From Spirosoma linguale DSM 74 (GTDB taxonomy: Bacteria; Bacteroidota; Bacteroidia; Cytophagales; Spirosomataceae), in assembly GCA_000024525.1 (NCBI GenBank), contig CP001769.1, forward strand, positions 7,659,001 through 7,723,000: a stretch of 64,000 nucleotides of DNA, written 5' to 3'. Shown piece by piece: positions 34,479-42,411 of the stretch. A model generated the notes under the pieces. That model did not search any database. It was not told the origin of the DNA and was given only the letters and a program-made list of their open reading frames with translations. The translations under genes and the position numbers were made by a program. Numbering within the stretch: position 1 is the stretch's first letter; every line of letters begins with the position of its first letter.

Positions 34479-35002
34479 ACCAGCCCCAGTTCCATTACCT
34501 GTTTCCGATGCCGGTCGATGTGGAAACGCAGGAATTCGAAGCGCTGGCGAATGTCCAGCGGGCCGGAAAGAGGGTGAGGGTGGATGATTGACTCCAAATC
34601 AGCGTCGGCCAGAGCGATGCTTAAATCACGCAGGGGTTGCTGAAGGCTGTTAAAGGCCGACAGCCAGAACGCTACCGGGCCACCCATGCGGGGCGCGGCA
34701 ATTGGGGGCACAATTTCTTTTTCCTGCCAGGTTCGTTCAATAATCGTTTCGATGGGTAACCCTTTATGAATTAACTCACCTTCCCAAATCGGAGTACCTG
34801 CCCGTTTGGCATGGAAGGCCCGCCACATACCCCATATGCCGCCATGCTCTGCCCAATATAGATGCTCTGTGATGTCCGTCGCGCTCCATGCATCCGGCGA
34901 TGGTTTCCAATGGGCTTGTTCTTCGGTGAGCTTTTCGACTTCGTGACTGTACCGGGCTCGGGCCGATGCAACGTCGTTAAGGAGTTGATCAAGTTGGGAC
35001 AT
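34475..35002 (-). CDS. DinB-like four-helix protein
   Basis: A 175-residue protein of the DinB/YfiT-like metalloenzyme superfamily. Visible features are the N-terminal helix with LTEEQAHWKPSPDAWSATDITEHLYWAEHGG, which carries the first metal-type His, and the C-terminal FEFLRFHIDRHRKQVMELG with further His residues. These four-helix bundles bind divalent metal; some are thiol transferases, most are uncharacterised. It is convergent with the Septu pair and overlaps ptuB by 4 bp. Confidence 0.82.
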   Translation of the reverse strand: MSQLDQLLNDVASARARYSHEVEKLTEEQAHWKPSPDAWSATDITEHLYWAEHGGIWGMWRAFHAKRAGTPIWEGELIHKGLPIETIIERTWQEKEIVPPIAAPRMGGPVAFWLSAFNSLQQPLRDLSIALADADLESIIHPHPLSGPLDIRQRFEFLRFHIDRHRKQVMELGLV

Positions 35003-35123
35003 GGAGAGCTTGTTTTAAGAGGTGGGCTTATTTAATCGGTAGATGGTAATGGCCTACAAACCTACTGACTTTCTGTAACGGATAATGATAACGTTTTAGC
35101 GAACGGTGATTAGCTATACGTTC

Positions 35124-37310
35124 TCACTCCACAACCCACCACCCGTAACCCTCCGGCTTGATCTCTACCGTCAGTTCAACCTCGTAATTCCGGTTGAGCT
35201 TATACGTTTTCGATTTGCCTTCGCCCTGACGAATCATGGCCGTTTCGCGGAGGCCAGTGTAATACAGCGGCAGTTTGAGGGTGCGGGTAACTTTCGTTTT
35301 TAGGGGATTGAATAACATAACCAGCCCTTTTTCTTTGCCCGTCGGGCTGACGTGCATGAACCCGTCCCAGTCGCGGCCGTCGGCCCGGCGCAGGTGAATG
35401 AGGTCGGCGTTGAGGATAGCCCGGTATTTTTTGTACCAGTCAATGACCTGCTTCACCGTCTGTTTGGTTTCTTCTGTATCGTAAAGGCGTGGGCCTCGAT
35501 AGCAGGCCTGCACACCGGCTCCGTAATACTGCATCATCAGCTGTTTGTAATCCGTCAGGTGTTCGCTGAGGGGCTCCAGTACGGCTTCGGGGCCACCGCC
35601 CTGGTATTTGGTGAGGGGCACGAAGCCCCAGCCCATCGCGGGTGTTTTCTCCCAGGTACCATCGAAGATATTCTGGCGGTTCAGGATTTTCTGTTGCTCG
35701 CGGGAAAGCGAGAAGTTGACTTCCCGATAGCCCAGGGCAATTTTGTTTGTGCCGTCCATAAAGTACCAGTCGGGGGCGTTGATGTATACCCCTTTTTCGT
35801 TTAGAAACCGGTAAAAGCCCTTCTGCATTTCCATCTGTACCCATTGAGAATCGTCCAGCCCTTTGTGGCCGGGGTGCTTGGTCGACGCGCAGACATCGCC
35901 GGGGTAGGGACCATCGTGTTCGAGTAAGTCAAAACCCGTTTCGGTAATGAATTTTTTGAGGCTGTTCAGGTAGTTGATACCCCATTTACTGGCCAGGCAG
36001 GGTGCATTGCCGAAGAAAGCGCCTTTGTCGGGAAGGCCGGTTTTGGGGTCGATCACGTCGGTCTCGTCGTCGATCCGGCGGCTGCTGAACAGCGAGTAGC
36101 CACCCAGCAAAATGCCCTTCGAATGGGCGTAATCGGCTAGGGCTTTGAATTTTTTGATGTTGGCGTCACTGGCATCTTCCATGTTCAGACCGCTGCCAAA
36201 ACTCAGAATCACCATCTCATAGCCCGTTTCGACGCATTGGTCGATGGCCCGTTTTACGATAGCCGGATCAGTGCTGACGAGGTGCATGAAAATGGGGTTT
36301 TGGCTTGTCCAGGGCGTAACGGTTTTATAGAACTGCCGACGAGCCAGCCCGTTTCGCTCCCGGTCGTAGCTGTCCAGCAGGAGTTCGTGCGTGCGGATGG
36401 ACGTATACGTTTGCCCTGGCTCCAGGTCGATGCCAACGCCCAGACCCGGATACACTTCCAGCACACAGGGCGTTTCGTAGTTGTAATTTACCTGCGAGGT
36501 GTAGAGCGAATCTGTTTTCCAGTGCGTAGCCTGATCCGACAGGTCATACCGCATGGCGTTGTTGAAGGCAAAATTATTTTCGATGTAAATCCGCTGGGGT
36601 TTCTTCATTTGCTCCGGCTTGCCCACCACCGCCGATTCTTCTTCGGGCGTCGCCAGAATTTCATTGACAACCTGATTGATGTGAATGGATTTCTGACTTT
36701 TGTTCTCAATCGTCACCCATTTACAAAGCGCGGGTAACCCGTCGAAAAGTGCATAGTGAACGGTAACGTCGATGCCCTGAAGATCAGCTTGGTTTGCAGC
36801 AAAATGCAGGCTAAGCTCCTGGCCGGTGGGCTGCTTTCGGTTGAGTGTCCAGGTGCGGGACTGCCAGTTGACAGATGGCTTTAAGGGTGAAACTGTAAAC
36901 GATGTATACTGGAAATCGGCCGGGTTGGCGGTGAACCCATCGAGCCATTCGTCGCGCAAATACGCCCGCTCTTTCTGACCGTAGAGCCCGCCAACGGCAT
37001 AGGTTTTTCCGTTTAGCGTCACTCGTGCTTCGGGACCTACTGCCCGGATGAACTGCTCATGGGTAGACAGGTTCTGAAAATCTACCGTAGCCAGATTGGG
37101 GCTAATCCGAAACCGACGACTGATCAGGCCATTCGCCAGTACCAATTCTTTGCCACCCTTGGTCTGAAAGACGCCCGCTTTCTGCGATACAGGTCTGATG
37201 AGCCAGTCGCCCTGAATGGTTGTCGGCTGATATGCCGGTAAGGTGTTGATTTGGGCGAAGCTGCACTGTGCTGACAAACAGGCGGTCAGCAGCCAATGAT
37301 TGATACGCAT
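35124..37310 (-). CDS. Exported glycosidase-like protein, clan GH-D-like
   Basis: A 728-residue exported protein starting at the ATG 37310 (MRINHWLLTACLSAQCSFAQ signal). An N-terminal beta-sandwich of about 330 residues precedes a TIM-barrel-like section with ETGYEMVILSFGSG, ADYAHSKGILLGGYSLFSSRR and FDLLEHDGPYPGDVC, the order seen in GH36/GH27-type alpha-galactosidases, in which the Asp after a strand would be nucleophile. A short C-terminal beta domain follows (GLVMLFNPLKTKV). Exact family membership is uncertain; alpha-galactosidase is a reasonable but unproven guess. Confidence 0.6.
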   Translation of the reverse strand: MRINHWLLTACLSAQCSFAQINTLPAYQPTTIQGDWLIRPVSQKAGVFQTKGGKELVLANGLISRRFRISPNLATVDFQNLSTHEQFIRAVGPEARVTLNGKTYAVGGLYGQKERAYLRDEWLDGFTANPADFQYTSFTVSPLKPSVNWQSRTWTLNRKQPTGQELSLHFAANQADLQGIDVTVHYALFDGLPALCKWVTIENKSQKSIHINQVVNEILATPEEESAVVGKPEQMKKPQRIYIENNFAFNNAMRYDLSDQATHWKTDSLYTSQVNYNYETPCVLEVYPGLGVGIDLEPGQTYTSIRTHELLLDSYDRERNGLARRQFYKTVTPWTSQNPIFMHLVSTDPAIVKRAIDQCVETGYEMVILSFGSGLNMEDASDANIKKFKALADYAHSKGILLGGYSLFSSRRIDDETDVIDPKTGLPDKGAFFGNAPCLASKWGINYLNSLKKFITETGFDLLEHDGPYPGDVCASTKHPGHKGLDDSQWVQMEMQKGFYRFLNEKGVYINAPDWYFMDGTNKIALGYREVNFSLSREQQKILNRQNIFDGTWEKTPAMGWGFVPLTKYQGGGPEAVLEPLSEHLTDYKQLMMQYYGAGVQACYRGPRLYDTEETKQTVKQVIDWYKKYRAILNADLIHLRRADGRDWDGFMHVSPTGKEKGLVMLFNPLKTKVTRTLKLPLYYTGLRETAMIRQGEGKSKTYKLNRNYEVELTVEIKPEGYGWWVVE

Positions 37311-37451
37311 TTCGGTGAGTGGCTGGGGTTTACACCTTACCAAAGATGCATATGGGTAAGAGCTACCGTAACCACCGGAAACCCTAACTGGTCGAACACA
37401 GCGGCACGATAGCTTAGGCCGTTTGTAGCGCTGTGTTTAGAAACAGGGTGT

Positions 37452-37961
37452 CTACCTGCTGGTGCTGGTATTGACCGGATCGTGTCGGGCGGCCTGGGCA
37501 TCGACGGGTACATTCTGACCGGCGGTCAATAACCACTTGCCCTGTTGCTTGACAAACACCAGCGTCGCCAGGTTCTGATCATTGCCTGCCGTATGGCCGC
37601 CGGGGGTTGTAAAAGCACCAATGCTGGTAAGGTGGTGTACCAGGGCTACATCAGGCGTAATAAACCGAATCGTCGTGTTGACTGTGGTCAGAGGGGTGTT
37701 TTTGAACATGCTTTGGTGGTACACCTGATGGGCTTTCTGGACGGCATCGCGCCCTTTCCACCACATTCCCACAATATTGACCCAGTCTACATCGGGCGTT
37801 GCATACGTGGCCATGTCGGCATAATTGTGGTTGTTCCAACTGGTGACAAGGGCCTCCGTGGCAGCCAGGATGGCTGTTGAGTCGGTAGCTCTGGCCGATT
37901 TCTGACCGAAAGCCGTTGAGGAAAGCAGACTAAGGAAAACGAGGGTAATGCTGTTTCTCAT
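37452..37961 (-). CDS. Exported SnoaL/NTF2-like (DUF4440-type) protein
   Basis: A 169-residue protein. The ATG at 37961 (MRNSITLVFLSLLSSTAFG) gives a signal peptide. The mature part is a single NTF2-like fold: AILAATEALVTSWNNHNYADMATYATPDVDWVNIVG, then GRDAVQKAHQVYH, and the closing strands LATLVFVKQQGKWLLTAGQNVPV. The SgcJ/EcaC group has the same outline. No substrate can be named. Confidence 0.78.
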   Translation of the reverse strand: MRNSITLVFLSLLSSTAFGQKSARATDSTAILAATEALVTSWNNHNYADMATYATPDVDWVNIVGMWWKGRDAVQKAHQVYHQSMFKNTPLTTVNTTIRFITPDVALVHHLTSIGAFTTPGGHTAGNDQNLATLVFVKQQGKWLLTAGQNVPVDAQAARHDPVNTSTSR

Positions 37962-38069
37962 GACTGGTAGCGATTTGTTCGGGACAAAGCTATCAGCACT
38001 CACGCCGATGGTGGATGTAAAAAAACGACATCTTCGGTCGATTTGCCAGCGGATTGCGTATTACAAAAA

Positions 38070-38094
38070 AAGGCCGGTCCAATGAACCGGCCTT
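38070..38094 (-). terminator. Terminator for the PfpI gene
   Basis: Stem AAGGCCGGT (38070-38078) / ACCGGCCTT (38086-38094) with a 7-base loop. On the minus strand it is followed by a run of seven T residues and begins 7 bp after the PfpI stop. Confidence 0.88.
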
Positions 38095-38100
38095 GAGGCA

Positions 38101-38670
38101 TCAGGCGTGTTGGCCCTGGTGCTTGCCTTCCCGTATTTCTTCGATCATCTTCCGATTGAAGGCGGGGATATCGTCGGGTTTGCGGCTCGTGACCAGACCC
38201 TGATCCGTTACCACTTCTTCATCGACCCAGTTGGCACCGGCATTGATGAGGTCTGTCTTGATGGACGGGTAGGAAGTGAGCTTACGCCCACTCACTACAC
38301 CCGCTTCGATCAGCATGATTGGCGCGTGGCAAATGGCCGCTACCGGCTTCTGCGATTCGAAAAAGTGCTTGACAAACTGCACGGCTTTGGGCTCTGTGCG
38401 GAGCGTATCCGGGTTCATTACGCCACCGGGTAACAATAGAGCGTCATATTGATTTGGGTCGGCTCCGGCCAGCGGTAGATCGACCGGGAAGCTGTCGCCC
38501 CATTCGGTTTCGTCCCATCCTTTCACTTCGCCCCCGTTGGGTGCAATTAGGTGGGTTGTAGCACCGGCGTCCTGCAAGGCCTGACGTGGTTCGGTCATTT
38601 CGACCTGTTCAAAGCCGTCGGTTAGCAGAATGGCCACCTTCTTTCCCTGCAATCGTTGCTGCGTTTCCAT
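38101..38670 (-). CDS. DJ-1/PfpI-family protein
   Basis: A 189-residue class I glutamine amidotransferase-like protein. It begins KKVAILLTDGFEQVEMTEPRQAL, has the catalytic elbow VAAICHAPIMLI with the nucleophile Cys followed by His, and an upstream acidic EQVEM Glu expected to polarise the Cys. Length and motifs match YhbO/PfpI stress proteins, which act as proteases or deglycases according to different authors. It is divergent from an ArsR-type regulator and an old yellow enzyme, which suggests a shared role in electrophile or carbonyl stress; that is inference. Confidence 0.9.
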   Translation of the reverse strand: METQQRLQGKKVAILLTDGFEQVEMTEPRQALQDAGATTHLIAPNGGEVKGWDETEWGDSFPVDLPLAGADPNQYDALLLPGGVMNPDTLRTEPKAVQFVKHFFESQKPVAAICHAPIMLIEAGVVSGRKLTSYPSIKTDLINAGANWVDEEVVTDQGLVTSRKPDDIPAFNRKMIEEIREGKHQGQHA

Positions 38671-38928
38671 AATACGTTGAGTGTTTTATTGTGCTTTATC
38701 AACTACGTAAGTAAGAAGAAGGTTATTCAATTATTTTTTGAAAAGACTTGTCAGATGAGTAATTTATACCAATGCGGTTATTTGTTAGCTGGAGGAGATC
38801 TATGGGTTCGATAAGCTGGCATGATTGATATAGCTGCCGTCGTAAACTGCTGTAATCCTAACCCGTTATAAAGCCTGTTGACACCGGTGTAACTCACTGA
38901 AACAGCACCTTAACAACCTGTTTTTTGT

Positions 38929-38936
38929 TACGTTTG
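38929..38936 (+). promoter_or_regulatory. Bacteroidota -7 box TACGTTTG before the ArsR gene
   Basis: Exact TAnnTTTG match ending 4 bp before the ATG at 38941. Transcription would start at or beside the first codon, so the message may be leaderless. No clear -33 TTG box was found at the right distance. Confidence 0.5.
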
Positions 38937-38940
38937 TATT

Positions 38941-39210
38941 ATGGATTCTAAATCATGCGAGAAGGCAACCGGTGCTATTGCCGATAAATACCGACTCTCG
39001 ATCTTACTGGAACTGGCGCAGCGCGAAAGTATGACACCTTCTGATATTCAGGAGCTTACGGGGCTTTCCCAGCCATGTGTTTCACACCACGTCAGGCTGT
39101 TGACCGAAAGTGAGTTAGTGATCGCTGCCAAAGAAGGGCGCAACGTCTATCTGCGTCTCAACAAGAACACAACACGGCAACTGTCAGACTTCCTGTCCAA
39201 GCTGACATAA
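38941..39210 (+). CDS. ArsR-type winged-helix regulator
   Basis: An 89-residue HTH regulator. It begins MDSKSCEKATGAIADKYRLSILLELAQ, and its recognition helix is LTGLSQPCVSHHVRLL, followed by the wing VIAAKEGRNVYLRLN. A Cys lies inside the recognition helix, where most relatives have Thr or Ala, with another near the N-terminus; these might sense thiol-reactive compounds. The metal-binding ELCVCDL box of arsenic sensors is absent. It lies upstream of, and on the same strand as, an old yellow enzyme gene, which is its likely target. Confidence 0.85.
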   Translation: MDSKSCEKATGAIADKYRLSILLELAQRESMTPSDIQELTGLSQPCVSHHVRLLTESELVIAAKEGRNVYLRLNKNTTRQLSDFLSKLT

Positions 39211-39302
39211 AATTTTCTCATAAACATTTAAACTTTTAAATATTTCAAATGGTTTTTTGTCCGTACATGAAAACCAAACCCGTTGATATACGGACACTAC
39301 CA

Positions 39303-40394
39303 ATGGCACAAAAGCTTTTTTCGGCGGCTACGCTGGGTAATTTAACGTTACAGAATCACATTGTCATGGCTCCCATGACCCGGAACCGCGCCACGACAGA
39401 TCATGCCGTGACCGACATTATGACCACCTATTATGAACAGCGGGCATCGGCCGGTCTGATCATCACGGAGGGCATTGCCCCCTCGCCCAATGGAAACGGC
39501 TACGCCCGTGTTCCGGGTATCTACACAAAAGACCAAATTGCGGGATGGAAAAACGTTACTGATGCCGTTCATGCCAAAGGCGGGAAAATTTTTGCACAGT
39601 TGATGCACAGCGGACGTGTTGGACACCCCGTTAATATGCACGAGAATGGCGAAGTTATCGCACCGTCGGCCATCGCTGCGGCCGGGCAGATCTACACCGA
39701 TACGGATGGTATGCTCGACCACCCAATCCCACGTGCCCTCACAACGGACGAGGTAAAACAGACGGTTCAGGAGTTTGTGCAGTCGGCTAAAAATGCCATC
39801 GAAGCCGGTTTCGACGGGGTTGAAATTCACGGCGCAAACGGCTATCTGGTCGAGCAGTTTCTGCGGTCAACGACCAACCAGCGTACTGATGAGTACGGTG
39901 GCTCAGCCGAAAACAATGCCCGCTTTGCTCTGGAAGTTGCCGAGCAAATTTCGGCCGCCATTGGCAAAGAAAAGACCGGCATCCGCCTGTCGCCTTACGG
40001 TGTGTTCAATGACATGCCTTACTCACCGGACGATGACAAAATCTATCACTACATAGCCAAAAAGCTGTCGGATTACGTCGTGTACGTTCACCTGGTCGAC
40101 CATGAGTCGATGGGCGCACCAGCTGTTGATCCGGCGATTGTCGAGGCTATTCGGGAAAATTACAAAGGTGTGCTTATCCTCAGTGGTGGCTACGATGCCG
40201 AGCGGGCAGAAGCCGCTTTGACGAGTGGAAAAGCCGATTTGATCGCTATTGGTCGGCCATTTATTGCTAACCCCGATCTGGTCGAGCGTCTGAAAACGGG
40301 TGCTGAGCTGAATCAACCCGATTTCTCAACTTTCTACACTCCCGGCGAAAAAGGGTATACTGATTATCCGGTGCTGGAAGAAGCAAGAGCGTAA
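39303..40394 (+). CDS. Old yellow enzyme (alkene reductase, NemA-like)
   Basis: FMN-dependent ene-reductase. The 363-residue protein starts at 39303 (MAQKLFSAATLGNLTLQNHIVMAPMTRNRAT), preferred over an upstream ATG at 39249 because the family begins here. Signatures are the MAPMTRNRA segment, AGLIITEGIAPSPNGNGYARVPGIYT, FAQLMHSGRVGHP, HGANGYLVEQFLRSTTNQRTDEYGGSAENNARF with the His-x2-Asn flavin and substrate site, and LILSGGYDAERAEAAL. It reduces activated alkenes or nitro compounds with NAD(P)H. The preceding ArsR-type gene probably controls it. Right after the stop comes a 47-bp palindrome. Confidence 0.92.
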   Translation: MAQKLFSAATLGNLTLQNHIVMAPMTRNRATTDHAVTDIMTTYYEQRASAGLIITEGIAPSPNGNGYARVPGIYTKDQIAGWKNVTDAVHAKGGKIFAQLMHSGRVGHPVNMHENGEVIAPSAIAAAGQIYTDTDGMLDHPIPRALTTDEVKQTVQEFVQSAKNAIEAGFDGVEIHGANGYLVEQFLRSTTNQRTDEYGGSAENNARFALEVAEQISAAIGKEKTGIRLSPYGVFNDMPYSPDDDKIYHYIAKKLSDYVVYVHLVDHESMGAPAVDPAIVEAIRENYKGVLILSGGYDAERAEAALTSGKADLIAIGRPFIANPDLVERLKTGAELNQPDFSTFYTPGEKGYTDYPVLEEARA

Positions 40395-40404
40395 GTATAA
40401 GTGA

Positions 40405-40528
40405 TAGTATTAGGAGTGAGGAGCGAGCGGCCGGCGTTCCGGTAATAGGAGCCATCCGGCGGCATCTCTGATGCGTCAGCCCTCCTAATACCGGAACGCC
40501 GGCCGCTCGCTCCTCACTCCTAATACTA
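40405..40528. repeat. 47-bp near-perfect inverted repeat, AGTATTAGGAG family
   Basis: Arms 40405-40451 and 40482-40528 match at 46 of 47 positions around a 30-base loop. The ends read TAGTATTAGGAGTGAGGAG, matching the element at 20384-20514. It fills the space between the convergent old yellow enzyme and purQ genes; the TAG stop of purQ directly abuts the right arm. Confidence 0.93.
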
Positions 40529-41215
40529 CTATACCAATACTGCCTTCAGAATCTGCTCCAGAATGAGCCGTCCGTCGGTGTTGCCGAGAACTGGATCGGC
40601 GGCCCGCTCGGGGTGGGGCATCATGCCGAAAACGTTTTTGCCTTTGTTGGTGACACCGGCAATATTTTCCAGGCTACCGTTGGCGTTAGACGCTTCTGTA
40701 ACGATACCATTCTCGTCGCAATACCGGAACAACACCTGATTATTATCATTCAGAGCTTTCAGCGTATCGGCGTCGGCAAAGTACCGGCCATCACCGTGGG
40801 CAATGGGTATTTTATAGGCAGGCTTATCCAGACCCGCCGTCAACAGCGCGTCCGTCGATTCGGGTTTCAGGTAGATGTTCTTGCAAACGTATTTCTGACT
40901 GCTGTTTTGCAGCAGAACACCTGGTACCAGCCGGGCTTCGGCCAGAATCTGGAAGCCGTTGCAGATACCCATCAGGTAGCCGCCCCGGTTGGCGTGGGCA
41001 ATCACCTCGTTCATAATGGGCGAAAAACGCGCTACGGCACCCGTGCGCAGGTAGTCGCCGTAAGAGAAACCGCCGGGCAGAATAATGAAATCGCAGCCTT
41101 GCAGATCATGATCTTTATGCCAGAGTTTTACAACTTCCTGGTCCATCAGTTCCAGTGCATCGACTGCGTCCTGATCGCAGTTGGAACCGGGAAAAACAAC
41201 AACGCCAAATTTCAT
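40529..41215 (-). CDS. purQ: Phosphoribosylformylglycinamidine synthase subunit PurQ
   Basis: Glutaminase subunit of the FGAM synthase, supplying ammonia to PurL in purine synthesis. The ATG at 41215 (MKFGVVVFPGSNCDQDAVDAL) gives 228 residues, the usual size; the frame upstream is not PurQ-like. The triad is visible: nucleophile Cys in GICNGFQILAEA, and His/Glu near the end in GMMPHPERA. The oxyanion loop LPGGFSYGDYLRTGA is typical. PurL and PurS are not in the window. The stop codon touches a large palindrome. Confidence 0.95.
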   Translation of the reverse strand: MKFGVVVFPGSNCDQDAVDALELMDQEVVKLWHKDHDLQGCDFIILPGGFSYGDYLRTGAVARFSPIMNEVIAHANRGGYLMGICNGFQILAEARLVPGVLLQNSSQKYVCKNIYLKPESTDALLTAGLDKPAYKIPIAHGDGRYFADADTLKALNDNNQVLFRYCDENGIVTEASNANGSLENIAGVTNKGKNVFGMMPHPERAADPVLGNTDGRLILEQILKAVLV

Positions 41216-41376
41216 AGCGGGAGAATTGCTAAATCGAAGTAATACACAAAGATAACAGTTCAATCGCTACTTCTGCGCATCAGTTGTGGGAAAAGCCAAT
41301 AGGTAAGAGGAGGATGGGCGAAAGGGATTACCTTCCGTAATCCGTCCTGCTGTTCCTCCCCCTTTGCCTTTTTTCC

Positions 41377-41384
41377 TACCTTTG
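41377..41384 (+). promoter_or_regulatory. Bacteroidota -7 box TACCTTTG before the epimerase gene
   Basis: Exact TAnnTTTG match ending 4 bp before the ATG at 41389, with a pyrimidine-rich stretch ahead. A start point at or near the first codon implies a leaderless message; no Shine-Dalgarno-like sequence fits the remaining space. Confidence 0.5.
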
Positions 41385-41388
41385 CGGC

Positions 41389-42411
41389 ATGCAATTGCTT
41401 TTTCATCGGGTCGATCTTCGTCTGAACCATACCTTCACTATTGCACACGATAGCCGCGATGTGCAGCCAACCCTGCTAGTTGAGTTACGGGACGGTACGT
41501 ACAGCGGATTTGGTGAAGCGACCGCAACCCGTTATTACGGCATTACCATCGACGGGATGGTGGCCGCTCTCGAAGCTCTCCGAGACACCATCGAAAGCTA
41601 CCCCCTTACCAATCCCGAAACATTCTGGGCCGATATGCAGCCGCATCTGGCCGAAAACCCGTTCGCCCTTTGTGCGCTCGACCAGGCCGCCTGGGACTTA
41701 TGGGGCAAGCAGCAGCAGCAGCCTCTTTACAAACTCTGGAACCTAAACCCGGCCAACGCGCCCCTGACCGATTATACCATTGGCCTCGACACGCCCGAAC
41801 GGATGGTCGAAAAAATGCAGGAACGTCCCTGGCCACTTTATAAAATTAAATTAGGTCGTCCCGACAAGGATATAACCCTCGTTACCAGCCTGCGTGAGCA
41901 TACCGATGCGGTGTTTCGGGTCGATGCCAACTGCGGCTGGACAGCGGCCGATGCCATTCGGAAATCGGAAGTGTTGAAGGTATTGGGCGTCGAGTTTATC
42001 GAGCAGCCGCTTCCTGCCGACGATTGGGAAGGCGCTAAGCTGGTCTACGAAAAAAGTGCATTGCCCATTATTGCCGACGAAAGCTGCATTATCGAAAGCG
42101 ACGTTGACCGCTGTGCGGGGTACTTCCACGGCGTAAACATTAAGCTGACTAAGTGTGGCGGCATAACGCCCGCCCGACGCATGATCAGCCGCGCCCGCGA
42201 ACTGGGCCTGCGTGTCATGGTTGGCTGCATGACCGAATCGAGCGTGGGAATTTCGGCCATTGCGCAACTACTGCCGCTGCTCGACTATGCCGATCTGGAT
42301 GGAGCCATGCTTATTGGAAATGATCCGGCTACGGGCGTTACCTTCGAGAATGGCCGCGTTGTCTATGCGGCCGAAAACGGAACAGGGGTGAACCTGCTGG
42401 CAAGCGAATGA
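41389..42411 (+). CDS. Dipeptide epimerase (enolase superfamily)
   Basis: Probable L-Ala-D/L-Glu-type epimerase used in murein peptide recycling. The 340-residue protein shows the enolase superfamily residues in order: KIKLG with the catalytic Lys near 160, metal ligands in VDANCGW (Asp), IEQPL (Glu) and ADESC (Asp), then NIKLTKCGG with the second Lys. The N-terminal capping domain LNHTFTIAHDSRDVQPTLLVEL is typical of the dipeptide epimerase subgroup. It overlaps the next PLP-enzyme gene by 4 bp, so the two are coupled. Exact dipeptide preference cannot be read. Confidence 0.85.
   Translation: MQLLFHRVDLRLNHTFTIAHDSRDVQPTLLVELRDGTYSGFGEATATRYYGITIDGMVAALEALRDTIESYPLTNPETFWADMQPHLAENPFALCALDQAAWDLWGKQQQQPLYKLWNLNPANAPLTDYTIGLDTPERMVEKMQERPWPLYKIKLGRPDKDITLVTSLREHTDAVFRVDANCGWTAADAIRKSEVLKVLGVEFIEQPLPADDWEGAKLVYEKSALPIIADESCIIESDVDRCAGYFHGVNIKLTKCGGITPARRMISRARELGLRVMVGCMTESSVGISAIAQLLPLLDYADLDGAMLIGNDPATGVTFENGRVVYAAENGTGVNLLASE

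Noticed and set aside
20384..40528. CRISPR arrays among the repeats
   Set aside because: The repeats are palindromes at scattered sites, not regularly spaced direct repeats with unique spacers, and no cas gene is present.
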